Shown: positions 19,338 through 27,761 of the stretch, one piece after another
How the letters are laid out: each line of letters opens with the position of its first letter
Numbering within the stretch: the first letter of the stretch is position 1
NCBI GenBank assembly: GCA_035280425.1
Contig: DATEFW010000043.1
Span: 1 to 64,000 of the forward strand
Source of the DNA: QHXW01 sp035280425
Lineage (GTDB): Bacteria > Acidobacteriota > Terriglobia > Bryobacterales > Bryobacteraceae
DNA length: 64,000 bases
Direction: 5' to 3'
Made by a program: the position numbers and the translations under genes
The notes under the pieces: model-generated
Told to the model about the DNA's origin: nothing
The model's input: only the letters and a program-made list of their open reading frames with translations
Databases searched by the model: none

Positions 19338-19541
19338 TTATAGCCTATTTACGTTCTCAGCCTGCAGCCCTTTCGGTCCCTGCTTGACTTCGAACTCTAC
19401 CTCCGCGCCCTCGTCCAGACTGCGATACCCGTTGGCCTGGATGGCCGAGAAATGAACAAACACATCGTCGCCAGTGGCTCGCTGGATAAATCCATAGCCT
19501 TTGGCGGCGTTAAACCACTTCACAACACCTTTTTCTTTCAC
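19338..19541 (-). CDS. Cold-shock protein, CspA family
   Basis: The 67-residue product is a complete single cold-shock domain: RNP1 is in KGYGFIQ and RNP2 in VFVHFS, and length matches the family. It binds single-stranded RNA and DNA and acts as an RNA chaperone in the cytoplasm. The start is a GTG with AGGAGA 8 bases upstream. The gene is monocistronic: an intrinsic terminator follows it, and a second terminator-like hairpin lies in its own leader. CspA-type proteins can melt such hairpins, so the leader may allow autoregulation; that is inference. Confidence 0.95.
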   Translation of the reverse strand: MKEKGVVKWFNAAKGYGFIQRATGDDVFVHFSAIQANGYRSLDEGAEVEFEVKQGPKGLQAENVNRL

Positions 19542-19588
19542 TACTGACTCTCCTAAACATTGTTCGCCTAGTGGCGCGCGAAGGCCCT

Positions 19589-19623
19589 AAAAAACAAAAA
19601 AGCCACGAGCAAACACTCGCGGC
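19589..19623 (-). terminator. Terminator-like hairpin in the cold-shock leader
   Basis: On the minus strand GCCGCGAG pairs with CTCGTGGC (8 bp including one G-U pair, loop of 6), followed directly by TTTTTTGTTTTTT. On the plus strand the wobble becomes an A-C mismatch and there is no comparable T-run, so the element works on the minus strand. No minus-strand gene precedes it; only the cold-shock promoter does. It ends 47 bases before the cold-shock start codon. Confidence 0.7.
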
Positions 19624-19678
19624 CTGCTTTAGTTTTCCCGTTTGCCTTGACGAACAACCATGTTGAAACTGCCTTTGT

Positions 19679-19707
19679 ATTCTCCCAGATACGGGTTTCC
19701 GGGTCAA
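19679..19707 (-). promoter_or_regulatory. Probable promoter of the cold-shock gene
   Basis: On the minus strand TTGACC (19707-19702) is separated by 17 bases from GAGAAT (19684-19679). Transcription from here would start near 19672 and produce a leader of about 130 nt that contains the terminator-like hairpin. Confidence 0.5.
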
Positions 19708-19790
19708 GCTGGAATTGGTATATTTCCCTTAGCCCAACGACCTATTTCTCCGTCCTCGACGGCGCTTCAAGTACTCTTAGGACTCAAACA

Positions 19791-20699
19791 TTGACCGAAG
19801 ATAACATTCTCGACCGGATCAGGGGGCACATTTCGATTCCGCGGCGCTCGCGGCTGATTTTGGGGATGGGCGACGATTGCGCCATCTTCCGCCCACCCGG
19901 CTCGCCCGACGACCTGTTATTTACGACCGATCTGCTGCTCGAAAACGTGCACTTCAGACGAGACAGCCATACCGCCGCCGACGCCGGGCACAAAGCGCTC
20001 GCCCGCGGCCTGAGCGATATCGCGGCCATGGGCGGAAATCCAATGTTCTGCCTGCTCTCCCTCGCCTTGCCGGAACGGGCCGGACAGAAGTGGATCGACG
20101 AGTTCTTCGCGGGCTTGCTGAAACTGGCGTCGAAAACCGGTACGATTCTCGCCGGCGGCGACCTGGCGCACTCAGAGCGATTCGCCTGCGACATCGTCGT
20201 GGCGGGATCCGTTCCCAAAGGCTGTGCGCTCCGGCGGGACGGCGCGCGGCCTGGAGAAGCCATCTATGTTTCGGGGCGTCTGGGCGGTTCCGCCCTGGGG
20301 CTTCGCACGCACCGCGGGCCGGCCTGGAAGCGGCACCTGCGGCCCGCGCCGCGCCTCGCGCTCGGGCGATTCCTCCGTGAACGCATTCACGCTTCGGCGG
20401 CGATGGATTTAAGCGACGGCCTTTCGCTCGATCTGCGGCGGCTCTGTCTGGCGTCTAATGTGTCAGCGGAGATCGAGGCGCCGCCCGTATTTTCCGGCGC
20501 GACGCTCGAAGACGCTCTGAACGGTGGTGAAGATTACGAACTGCTGTTTACAGCCCCGCCTGGCGCGCGCGTGCCGGCCCATTTTGAAAGCTTGCCGCTC
20601 ACGCGTATCGGAACCATTCGCCGCGGCAATGCCGGCCGCGTCACACTTAACGGGCAGCCTCTGGTTGCGCTCGGCTACGATCATTTCAGACGCTCATGA
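19791..20699 (+). CDS. thiL: Thiamine-monophosphate kinase
   Basis: ThiL phosphorylates thiamine monophosphate to the active cofactor thiamine diphosphate using ATP. The start is a TTG with AGGA 8 bases upstream, giving 302 residues, close to the family's usual size; open frame upstream overlaps the cold-shock promoter and lacks family similarity. Family signatures seen are the N-terminal GMGDDCAIF stretch, TTDLLLENVHFRRD, ALARGLSDIAAMGG (Mg-ATP binding region), SDGLSLDL and GGEDYELLFT. The methyltransferase gene follows with an ATGA overlap, implying translational coupling. Another thiamine gene, thiS, lies far away at 55.4 kb, so the pathway is not clustered. Confidence 0.93.
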   Translation: MTEDNILDRIRGHISIPRRSRLILGMGDDCAIFRPPGSPDDLLFTTDLLLENVHFRRDSHTAADAGHKALARGLSDIAAMGGNPMFCLLSLALPERAGQKWIDEFFAGLLKLASKTGTILAGGDLAHSERFACDIVVAGSVPKGCALRRDGARPGEAIYVSGRLGGSALGLRTHRGPAWKRHLRPAPRLALGRFLRERIHASAAMDLSDGLSLDLRRLCLASNVSAEIEAPPVFSGATLEDALNGGEDYELLFTAPPGARVPAHFESLPLTRIGTIRRGNAGRVTLNGQPLVALGYDHFRRS

Positions 20700-21700
20700 A
20701 TATTCCCGACCCTGCTCCCGTCATCGACCTGATCGAAGCATTCCGGCGCTCCCAAACCATGTTCGCCGCCGTCGCGCTCGGTGTGTTCGACGAACTTTCA
20801 AAAAATCCGGCGGATGTCCCGTCGCTCGCCGCGCGCCTCAACACCGATGCCCCGGCTCTCGAACGCCTGCTCTATGCGTGCGCCAGCCTGGGCCTCCTAG
20901 CCCGGCGCGATGGCCGCTACGCGAACGAGCCCGCGGCCGAAACGTACCTCGTCCGGTCAAGCGAGCGGACGCTGGCCGGCTACGTCCTCTATTCGAATCA
21001 GGTGCTATTCCCGATGTGGGCGCACCTGGAAGATGCCGTGCGCGAAGGCAGCCATCGCTGGAAACAAACCTTCGGCTCCGAGGGCCCTATCTTCGATCAT
21101 TTCTTCCAGAACGAAGATGCCATGCGCACCTTTCTGCTCGGCATGCACGGCTTCGGCGTGCTCAGTTCGCCCAAAGTGGTGGCGGCGTTCGATCTCGGGC
21201 GATTCCGAAAGCTGGCGGATCTCGGCGGCGCTACCGGCCACCTGGCGATCGCCGCCTGCGAGCGTTATCCCGGTCTGCATGCTGCGGTGTTCGATCTGCC
21301 GCGTGTCATCGAGGTTGCGCGCGACCAGGTCGCACGTTCGTCTGCAAAGGACCGCATCGAGCTCGTCGCGGGCGATTTCTTCCGCGATCCGCTGCCCCAA
21401 GCCGATCTCTATGCCGTCGGCCGCATTCTGCACGACTGGTCGGAGGAAAAAATCCGCGCTCTGCTCAAAAAAATCTACGACCGGCTGCCGAGCGGCGGGG
21501 CGCTGCTGATCGCCGAGAAATTACTGGCGGGCGACAAGATTTCTGCGCACATGCAATCGCTCAACATGCTGGTGTGCACCGAAGGCAAGGAGCGGACGCT
21601 GGCGGAATATCGCGCACTACTCGAGGCCGCGGGATTTACGAACGTCGAAGGCCGCTCGACCGGCGCGCCGCTCGATGCGGTGCTGGCCTTCAAACCGTAA
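20696..21700 (+). CDS. SAM-dependent O-methyltransferase, acetylserotonin/hydroxyneurosporene type
   Basis: This 334-residue protein has an N-terminal winged-helix dimerisation domain (about 10-100) and a C-terminal class I methyltransferase fold. Motif I is LADLGGATGHLA at residues 173-184, an acidic residue in VFDLP near 200 should hold the SAM ribose, and H246 in RILHDWSEE matches the general base of plant-type O-methyltransferases. The methylated substrate is unknown; members act on phenols, quinone-like compounds and carotenoids. It overlaps thiL by ATGA and is followed 5 bases later by a lipoprotein gene, so the three form one transcription unit although their functions do not obviously match. 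Confidence 0.85.
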   Translation: MNIPDPAPVIDLIEAFRRSQTMFAAVALGVFDELSKNPADVPSLAARLNTDAPALERLLYACASLGLLARRDGRYANEPAAETYLVRSSERTLAGYVLYSNQVLFPMWAHLEDAVREGSHRWKQTFGSEGPIFDHFFQNEDAMRTFLLGMHGFGVLSSPKVVAAFDLGRFRKLADLGGATGHLAIAACERYPGLHAAVFDLPRVIEVARDQVARSSAKDRIELVAGDFFRDPLPQADLYAVGRILHDWSEEKIRALLKKIYDRLPSGGALLIAEKLLAGDKISAHMQSLNMLVCTEGKERTLAEYRALLEAAGFTNVEGRSTGAPLDAVLAFKP

Positions 21701-21705
21701 GCCTC

Positions 21706-22536
21706 GTGCGGCCTGCGCAACGCTTCCTGGGAATTTCCGCAAGTCTGCGCTTCTCGGCGCTCATTTGCGCGCTGCTGCTCTTTTCATCGTGCGCCGCGCG
21801 CCGCCCCCGAATAGCCTTCCAGGTCTTGCCCGCCAGGCCGGATTACCTGCTTCGCTCGCCGGACGCCCTAGAGACGCCGTTTCCCGATGTGATCGGCGGA
21901 TATACAAATGCCGGTCCGGGCTGGGTGGAGCTGCGCCCTGGCATCAGGCTGCGCGTGGAGAATGCGTATTTTCGCGAAGGTGCGCCGAAACACGGGCTGG
22001 CAAATTTCCTCGGCACCGAAATCGTGACCTACCGGGTGCTCTCGTCCGGTGCTCTCGAACAGGTTGCCTTCGAGTCGCGCCTCGAGCGGCGGCCTTCCGA
22101 CCAGCCTCCCGCACAGGAGCTTTTGCCTGCCGCCCAGAAACTTTATCAGCGCCACCGGCTGTTTTACCAAGTCGTATTAAACAAAAAGACCAACGCTCAT
22201 AACGCCGTTCTGCTGAGTGCCTCGTCCGCCGATGAGCTCGACCGCCTCACCAGCCAGCTCCTGAGCGAGCCGCAATCGGTTTGCGGCAATGCTGCGACGC
22301 ATTGCACTGTGTTCCCCGAAGCCTGCACCGCGTCGCTTGAAATCCACATCGTCGTAAACGGCCGGCCACGCAAGGTCCCGCTCAGCGCCGTTCTCGCGGA
22401 GGTTGCCGGCGGCAGCCGGCATGTTGAGCTTTACCGGCTATATCATGGCCGGCTCGCCCCCGTCAGTCTAGATCCTCGCGACCGGGAGGCGCTTCGCGTA
22501 CCGCTGTTGCCGGGGGACCGCGTCAAATGCCGCTGA
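21706..22536 (+). CDS. Putative lipoprotein with SLBB-like C-terminus
   Basis: The GTG at 21706 gives 276 residues; a much longer open frame upstream merely shadows the methyltransferase. The N-terminus is a signal sequence ending in LLLFSSC, a weak lipobox, so a lipid-anchored envelope protein is likely. The middle is not recognised. The last 60 residues (VNGRPRKVPLSAVLAEV, then VELYRLYHGRLAPVSLD and LLPGDRV) resemble one SLBB unit as found in polysaccharide-export proteins. That similarity is by eye only. Two Cys (VCGNAATHC, then ACTAS) are present in the middle part. Confidence 0.65.
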   Translation: MRPAQRFLGISASLRFSALICALLLFSSCAARRPRIAFQVLPARPDYLLRSPDALETPFPDVIGGYTNAGPGWVELRPGIRLRVENAYFREGAPKHGLANFLGTEIVTYRVLSSGALEQVAFESRLERRPSDQPPAQELLPAAQKLYQRHRLFYQVVLNKKTNAHNAVLLSASSADELDRLTSQLLSEPQSVCGNAATHCTVFPEACTASLEIHIVVNGRPRKVPLSAVLAEVAGGSRHVELYRLYHGRLAPVSLDPRDREALRVPLLPGDRVKCR

Positions 22537-22560
22537 CTCACAATTCAGGAGAGATCGGAA

Positions 22561-24942
22561 ATGCGTTTTATATCTGATATTGCCTGGGATCTTCGCTACG
22601 CGCTGCGAATGCTCCGCAAAAAGCCGCTGTTTGCCGTCGCTGTCATCGCCATTCTCGCTCTCGGAATCGGCGCGGTCACCGCGGTTTTCAGCATCGTAGA
22701 CAGCGTGCTCCTGCGCCCGCTTCCCTTCCCGTCTGCGGGCAGACTGGTCCGCATCGAAGAAGCGACGACGAAGGACGATGTCCACGGCGTCCCCGCTGCC
22801 GACTATCTGAGGCTTGCAGGCCGTACCGATCTGTTCGACAAGACCGCCGCGTTCCTCAGGGACGATATGGCGGTCACGGGCATCGGCGAGCCCACCCAGG
22901 CGGTCGTGAAGCGCATCTCCGCCGGCGTGTTCTCGATGCTGGGCGTTCATTCGCGCCTCGGCCGCGCCCTGCTCGATGCGGATGAGAACGCGCCCAATGT
23001 CGCGGTGCTGAGCGACCATTTCTGGCAAAGTGTTTTCCGCGCCGACCCCGGCGTCATCGGCCGCACGATCCGGCTCTCCGGCGAGCCATATACCATTGCC
23101 GGCATCATGGGACCGGAGTTCGAGTTCCCGGATCCAAAGATCGATATCTGGATTCCCCTCCGGTTGACCCCGTCAAAACTCTGGCTCGGAGTCGTGGCGC
23201 GGGTCAGGCCGGGATTGGCCATTGCGCAGGTCGAGAGCGCTATGAAGATCGCCGCCCGCCGGATCGAGCGTGAAGATCCGGAAGAAAAAGCCGGCCTGCG
23301 GATCGTCGTCTCACCGTGGCGGGAAACTCCGGCGCGCGAGTACGAATTGACGCTGGTTTTCGTGCTGGCGGCAGTCGGCCTGGTGCTGTTGATCGCCTGC
23401 GTGAACGTGGCCGGACTGCTGCTCAGCCGCGTAATCGAGAAGCAAAAAGAGATGGCGATCCGCGCTTCTTTGGGAGCGGGACGCCTGCAACTGGCGTGTC
23501 AACTGATCGCTGAAGGCTTTGTGTTGGCCGCTCTGGGAAGTGTCGCCGGTATTTCGATCGCGCATTATCTGCTTCACTATTTAATCCGGCAGCTCGCACG
23601 CGTGCCCGTCGTCCTCCCTCACCTTCAGCGCATAGCCATCGATCAACGCGTGTTGCTGTTCAACACCGCCTTGTGTCTGATGCTGGCGTGCGTCATCAGT
23701 CTCGCGCCGATTCTTTGGACGGCGAAGACGGACTTGCAGGCGGTTTTGCGGGCCGGCCAGGGATCCGGCGCATCCAGGGCGTCGACCGGCGTGTTTTCGG
23801 TTTTGATTGCCACCGAAGCCGCGTTTGCGTTCCTTCTGCTCGCCGGTTCAGGACTCATGATTCGCAGCCTGGTCCGCCTCGAAAAGACCGATCACGGCTT
23901 CCATCCCGATCACGTGCTCACCATGCGAGTGCCGGTGGGCAGCCTCAGGCAATTGGGGCAGACCGGCAAGTACGACACCAAGCCGCGGCAGATGGCGTAT
24001 TACCACGCGCTGGTTGAAACGCTCCACAGAATTCCGGGCGTAAAGGCGCTGGCCGTGGTGAACAACCTGCCGCTTTCGGACGTCGGCACTTCCTTACTGG
24101 GTCGCGGCCCGGCGCGCACCATCAGCCCCGAATATTTCACCGTGATGGGAACGCGCTTGCTCGCCGGCCGGTTTTTTACGGAGGCCGATCGGGCCGATTC
24201 ACCGGACGTCGCCATCATCAATGAGCGCTTTGCGAAAGAGCTGTTTCCCGGACAAACCGCTGTGGGCCGCAAATTACCAAGCGAGGGTTCCCGTGAAGGC
24301 CCGACTGTGGTGGGCGTTGTCGAAAACGCGCCGCAGCAGAGTTATGAGAAGCCGCCTGAGCGCGAAATGTACCTGCCGTACCGGCAATTCATTTTCGCCG
24401 CATTTATGTCGACTGTCGTGGTCCGAACTTCCGGCGATCCGCTGGCGCTCGCCGGCGCGCTCAAAAAAGCCGTCTGGGTGGTTGATCCGGACCAGCCCAT
24501 TTTGAAAATCGAGACGTTAAATGACGTCATTGCCGGTTCCATCTGGCGCCCGCGCTTTTCCGCGTGGATTTTTTCGGTGCTCGGTGCGCTGGCGCTCGTG
24601 CTCACCTCAGCGGGGATTTACGCCGTGATTGCGTACACCACCGGCCTGAAAAAACGTGAGGTCGGAATCCGCGTGGCGCTCGGCGCGGCTCCGCGCGATG
24701 TCGTGGCCGTCATCGTTCGCGGCGCCATGATCCCGCTGGCATGCGGTCTCATAGCCGGAGCGTTCGCAGCACTGCTCCTGAGCCGGACACTTTCGAGTCT
24801 GCTCTATGAAATCAGCAACACCGATGCGGTTTCCTTTTTGGGCGCAGGCGTTCTCCTGCTCGCCATCGGAGCGCTGGCCAGCGCGATTCCGGCCTGGCGC
24901 GCGGCCACAAACGATCCGTTAAACGCTCTGAAGATGGAGTAG
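22561..24942 (+). CDS. MacB-like ABC transporter permease without ATPase (duplicated orphan permease)
   Basis: A CAGGAGAGA ribosome binding site precedes the ATG. The 793-residue protein has two MacB/FtsX halves: a first membrane span (about 20-45), a periplasmic MacB core (about 48-250), three spans (about 265-385), then another span (about 415-440), a second periplasmic core and a final FtsX block (about 660-785). Such double permeases are typical of Acidobacteriota and normally lack an adjacent ATPase, as here. Family knowledge suggests mechanotransmission or export of peptides or lipids together with an ATPase encoded elsewhere. No PadR gene, a common partner, is beside it. Confidence 0.9.
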   Translation: MRFISDIAWDLRYALRMLRKKPLFAVAVIAILALGIGAVTAVFSIVDSVLLRPLPFPSAGRLVRIEEATTKDDVHGVPAADYLRLAGRTDLFDKTAAFLRDDMAVTGIGEPTQAVVKRISAGVFSMLGVHSRLGRALLDADENAPNVAVLSDHFWQSVFRADPGVIGRTIRLSGEPYTIAGIMGPEFEFPDPKIDIWIPLRLTPSKLWLGVVARVRPGLAIAQVESAMKIAARRIEREDPEEKAGLRIVVSPWRETPAREYELTLVFVLAAVGLVLLIACVNVAGLLLSRVIEKQKEMAIRASLGAGRLQLACQLIAEGFVLAALGSVAGISIAHYLLHYLIRQLARVPVVLPHLQRIAIDQRVLLFNTALCLMLACVISLAPILWTAKTDLQAVLRAGQGSGASRASTGVFSVLIATEAAFAFLLLAGSGLMIRSLVRLEKTDHGFHPDHVLTMRVPVGSLRQLGQTGKYDTKPRQMAYYHALVETLHRIPGVKALAVVNNLPLSDVGTSLLGRGPARTISPEYFTVMGTRLLAGRFFTEADRADSPDVAIINERFAKELFPGQTAVGRKLPSEGSREGPTVVGVVENAPQQSYEKPPEREMYLPYRQFIFAAFMSTVVVRTSGDPLALAGALKKAVWVVDPDQPILKIETLNDVIAGSIWRPRFSAWIFSVLGALALVLTSAGIYAVIAYTTGLKKREVGIRVALGAAPRDVVAVIVRGAMIPLACGLIAGAFAALLLSRTLSSLLYEISNTDAVSFLGAGVLLLAIGALASAIPAWRAATNDPLNALKME

Positions 24943-24952
24943 CATTAGGCCG

Positions 24953-25693
24953 ATGACGTCCGGCAAGACGCCCGCCGCAGAAGCTTTTCAGTCCGCGGGC
25001 GGTGAAACTCCGCTTTCCGCTCGCGACCGGTTCGCCGCGAGCCTCCGCGGCTTTGGGCCGATCGGAATACTCGCAATTCTGGTAATCCTCCTCACCGGCA
25101 ATATCTCTATCGGCCGCATGGTGGCGGTGCCGCTCGGTGCCATTCTGGTGCTCGCATGGACTTGGGCATCGTGCACTCCGTGGCGCGACATCGGCTACGT
25201 GCGTCCCAAAAGCTGGCTAGCAACAGCGGCGGTTAGCCTCGCGCTCGGTTGCGCGTTCAAGGTCCTCATGAAGGTGCTCGTCATGCCCATCCTTGGCGCC
25301 GACCCCGTAAACCGCACCTATCATTTCCTCACGGGAAACCGGGCGCTGCTCCCCGCGGCGGTCTGGGCCATGCTGGTGGCCGGATTTTCCGAAGAAACTG
25401 TGTTTCGCGGCTATTTGTTCGAACGCGGTTTTAAGCTCTTCGGAAAAGGCGCGGTTGCAAAGGCCGCGATCGTCCTGGTGACCTCGGCTGCCTTCGGCCT
25501 CGCTCATCACTCCGATCAAGGGCTCGCCGGCTCCGAGCAGGGCGCCATCGTCGGGCTCGTTTTCGGCACGATTTTTGCCACGACGGGCCGCCTCTTTCCG
25601 CTTATGTTCGCCCACGCCGCATTCGACCTGACCGCGCTCGCCATCATTTACTGGAATCTGGAATCCAGCCTGGCCCACTGGATCTTTAAATAG
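24953..25693 (+). CDS. CPBP family intramembrane metalloprotease
   Basis: The 246-residue multi-span membrane protein carries the three CPBP/Abi motifs. They are the EExxxR in FSEETVFRG (E147, E148, R152), the His motif in FGLAHH (H185, H186) and a third His in MFAHAAFDL (H221). Together they form the metal site of Rce1-like proteases. Bacterial members cleave unknown membrane substrates or protect against self-made bacteriocins. It starts 10 bases after the permease stop, so it is likely co-transcribed with it and could process a substrate of that transporter; this is inference. Confidence 0.88.
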   Translation: MTSGKTPAAEAFQSAGGETPLSARDRFAASLRGFGPIGILAILVILLTGNISIGRMVAVPLGAILVLAWTWASCTPWRDIGYVRPKSWLATAAVSLALGCAFKVLMKVLVMPILGADPVNRTYHFLTGNRALLPAAVWAMLVAGFSEETVFRGYLFERGFKLFGKGAVAKAAIVLVTSAAFGLAHHSDQGLAGSEQGAIVGLVFGTIFATTGRLFPLMFAHAAFDLTALAIIYWNLESSLAHWIFK

Positions 25694-25747
25694 CTGTTAA
25701 CCTCCCGCTCCTCCCCGCGTATTACCCGGTTGAGAGGAACAAAAGCG

Positions 25748-26641
25748 ATGACGCGGACGCGAATCAGGCAGGTTTGGGGAGCAGGAACGCTGCTGGTATG
25801 CGTGAGCGCGCTCCAGCCCTCGTTCGGCTGGGCGCAGGGGCCGAAACACCCGGCCGCGCAGCCGCCCACCATCGTTACGGTCGACCAGCCCGACGCCGAA
25901 CGCACCCGTGAAGAACTTTCCGCGCTTCTCGAGCACTATCCGCCCTCGCTGCGCGGCGTGCTCGCGCTCGATCCGACTCTGCTCAACAGCCAGTCCTATC
26001 TCGCGACCTATCCCGCGCTTGCCAGCTTTCTGGAAAAGCATCCCGAAGTCGCGCGCAATCCATCCTTTTATATAGGGGAAGGTCCCCGCGGCCGCTTCAG
26101 CCAGGACCACGCCGGCCAGGTTTTGGATTTGTGGCGTGACGTATTGAACTACATCGGCGCTTTCGCCGGATTTGGCCTGGGAATCGGCCTGCTGGTCTGG
26201 CTCATTCGCACGCTCGTCGATTATCGCCGCTGGAGCCGCCTCTCAAAAATTCAGACCGAAGTCCATACCAAACTGCTCGACCGATTCACCGCGAATAATG
26301 AACTGCTGACCTATATCCAGTCGCCCGCCGGCTCGAAATTCCTCGAATCTTCGCCCATCACGCTCGACGCCGCTCCGCGCAGCCTCGGCGCGCCGCTCGG
26401 CCGCATCATGTGGTCCGTTCAAGGCGGCGTGGTGCTGATCGCCGGCGGCATCGGTTTGCAAGTGGTCAGCGGCCGCGTTGTCGATTCCGCCTCCCAGCCG
26501 CTGCACGCTTTGGGTGTGCTGGGAATCGCTCTCGGCCTGGGCTTCGTGATTTCGGCGATAATCTCTTTTGTGATCTCGCAGCGCCTCGGGCTGATCGAAC
26601 CGCCTGCTTCGGCAGCACGGTCGGAACAGCCGGGAGACTAG
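25748..26641 (+). CDS. Acidobacterial membrane protein next to sigma factor, function unknown
   Basis: The ATG at 25748, with GAGAGG upstream, gives 297 residues and a signal peptide (ending near GWAQ); a TTG at 25730 is a less likely start. The exported part contains a Leu/Pro-rich helical segment (LRGVLALDPTLLNSQSYLA...). Three membrane spans follow: one near residues 140-165, one around VQGGVVLIAGGIGLQV, and one around GVLGIALGLGFVIS. A helical cytoplasmic segment (LSKIQTEVHTKLLDRF...) lies between the first and second. I do not know the family by name. It stands 24 bases before the ECF sigma gene, suggesting a role in the same signalling unit, for example as an extra sensor. Confidence 0.75.
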   Translation: MTRTRIRQVWGAGTLLVCVSALQPSFGWAQGPKHPAAQPPTIVTVDQPDAERTREELSALLEHYPPSLRGVLALDPTLLNSQSYLATYPALASFLEKHPEVARNPSFYIGEGPRGRFSQDHAGQVLDLWRDVLNYIGAFAGFGLGIGLLVWLIRTLVDYRRWSRLSKIQTEVHTKLLDRFTANNELLTYIQSPAGSKFLESSPITLDAAPRSLGAPLGRIMWSVQGGVVLIAGGIGLQVVSGRVVDSASQPLHALGVLGIALGLGFVISAIISFVISQRLGLIEPPASAARSEQPGD

Positions 26642-26665
26642 CGCGAGGCAGGCGGCAGCTTTTTT

Positions 26666-27244
26666 ATGTTTCACGAAACGACCTTTAACGATGTCAGCCG
26701 CGCCGATTCGCTCGAAAACGCCCGCGCGGAATTCGTGATGGACGAAGAAGCCTTCCGCGCCTTCTACGACCGCACGGCGCGCTCGCTCTGGGCCTATCTC
26801 GCGAAATTCACCGGCGACCGCCAGCTTGCCGACGACCTGCTCCAGGAAACCTTCTACCGCTTCCTCCGCGCCGGCACGGCTTACGAAAGCGAATCGCACC
26901 GGTGCAACTCTCTCTATCGCATCGCCACCAACCTGGCACGCGATGCTCACCGCCGCAGCCTGACCCGCGGACTCTTCGGTCTGGCCGGTGACGATATTGA
27001 GCGCTTCGCCTCGGGCCATGAAGCCGCAGCCCGAGAGCAGGCAACCGATTTTTCACGCGCCATGTCGCGCCTCAAGCCGCGCGAGCGCGCCATGCTTTGG
27101 CTGGCGTACGCGGAAGGCGCTTCCTACCGCGAGATCGGCGCCGCGCTCGGCCTGCGTCCGGCGAGTTTGAAACCCATGCTGTTTCGCGCGCGGCAAAAGC
27201 TCGCTTCCCTGCTCGGCGGCGCCCGGCCCGGAGAAAAAGCATGA
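26666..27244 (+). CDS. ECF RNA polymerase sigma factor
   Basis: The 192-residue protein has sigma region 2 (about residues 28-95, including LADDLLQETFYRFLRA) and region 4 (about 130-185, LKPRERAMLWLAYAEGASYREIGAALGL...), joined by a short linker and without regions 1 or 3, as in the extracytoplasmic-function group. It redirects RNA polymerase to a small regulon in response to envelope signals. ATG 26666 is used here; ATG 26738 (MDEEAF) would remove an N-terminal extension. The anti-sigma gene follows with an ATGA overlap. No target promoter motif could be assigned. Confidence 0.92.
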   Translation: MFHETTFNDVSRADSLENARAEFVMDEEAFRAFYDRTARSLWAYLAKFTGDRQLADDLLQETFYRFLRAGTAYESESHRCNSLYRIATNLARDAHRRSLTRGLFGLAGDDIERFASGHEAAAREQATDFSRAMSRLKPRERAMLWLAYAEGASYREIGAALGLRPASLKPMLFRARQKLASLLGGARPGEKA

Positions 27245-27750
27245 AACGCATGGAATGCGAATTCGAACCCGAGGTGCTGGCCGCCGTTCTCCAGTCCCGC
27301 TGGCCCGATCGCGCCGACGTCCAACTACGCGCCCATGCCGCCCAATGCGCAATCTGCTCCGATGTCGCCGCCGTCGCCGGCGCGTTTGACGAAGCTCGCG
27401 AAGAAATGCGCGCCGAGGCCGCGATTCCCGATTCCGGCCGCATGTGGTGGATTGCCCAGTTGCGCGCCCGCCGCGAAGCCGCGAAAACCGCCGGCCGCCC
27501 CATCACCGCCGCGCAAGTCATCGCATTCGCCTGCGCCACAGCGGTGCTTGGTGCATGCTTCGGCGCGACCTCAACGTGGTTTCAATCCGCGCTCGGCCGC
27601 GTCACTTCCACCGTCGCCGGCTTCAAATGGGATGCCCTCGTTCCCTCCGCCACCGCGCTCGTGACGCAGCACAGCGCTCTCGCCATAGCCGCCGCCGCTC
27701 TGCTTGTGCTGATTCCGGCTTCGGTTTACTTTGCCGTGCTGCGAGATTAG
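27241..27750 (+). CDS. Zinc-finger-type anti-sigma factor, two membrane spans
   Basis: The ATG at 27241 overlaps the sigma stop (ATGA) and gives 169 residues; an open extension to 27097 only shadows the sigma gene. The N-terminal cytoplasmic part holds H-x3-C-x2-C (RAHAAQCAICSD, about residues 32-38), the core of the zinc-binding anti-sigma (ZAS) domain. Two hydrophobic segments follow (AAQVIAFACATAVLGACF, and ALAIAAAALLVLIP near the C-terminus) that anchor it in the inner membrane. By family knowledge it sequesters the sigma factor until a signal triggers release or proteolysis. Confidence 0.82.
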   Translation: MKRMECEFEPEVLAAVLQSRWPDRADVQLRAHAAQCAICSDVAAVAGAFDEAREEMRAEAAIPDSGRMWWIAQLRARREAAKTAGRPITAAQVIAFACATAVLGACFGATSTWFQSALGRVTSTVAGFKWDALVPSATALVTQHSALAIAAAALLVLIPASVYFAVLRD

Positions 27751-27761
27751 AACGCCCGTCT

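Noticed and set aside
19510..19707. A 65-codon minus-strand frame covering the cold-shock leader
   Set aside because: It spans the promoter and terminator hairpin, has no ribosome binding site and overlaps the cold-shock gene in another frame.
20524..22536. A 670-codon open frame on the plus strand
   Set aside because: Its first two thirds overlap thiL and the methyltransferase in another frame and are Arg-rich shadow sequence; only the part from GTG 21706 has a signal peptide and real composition.
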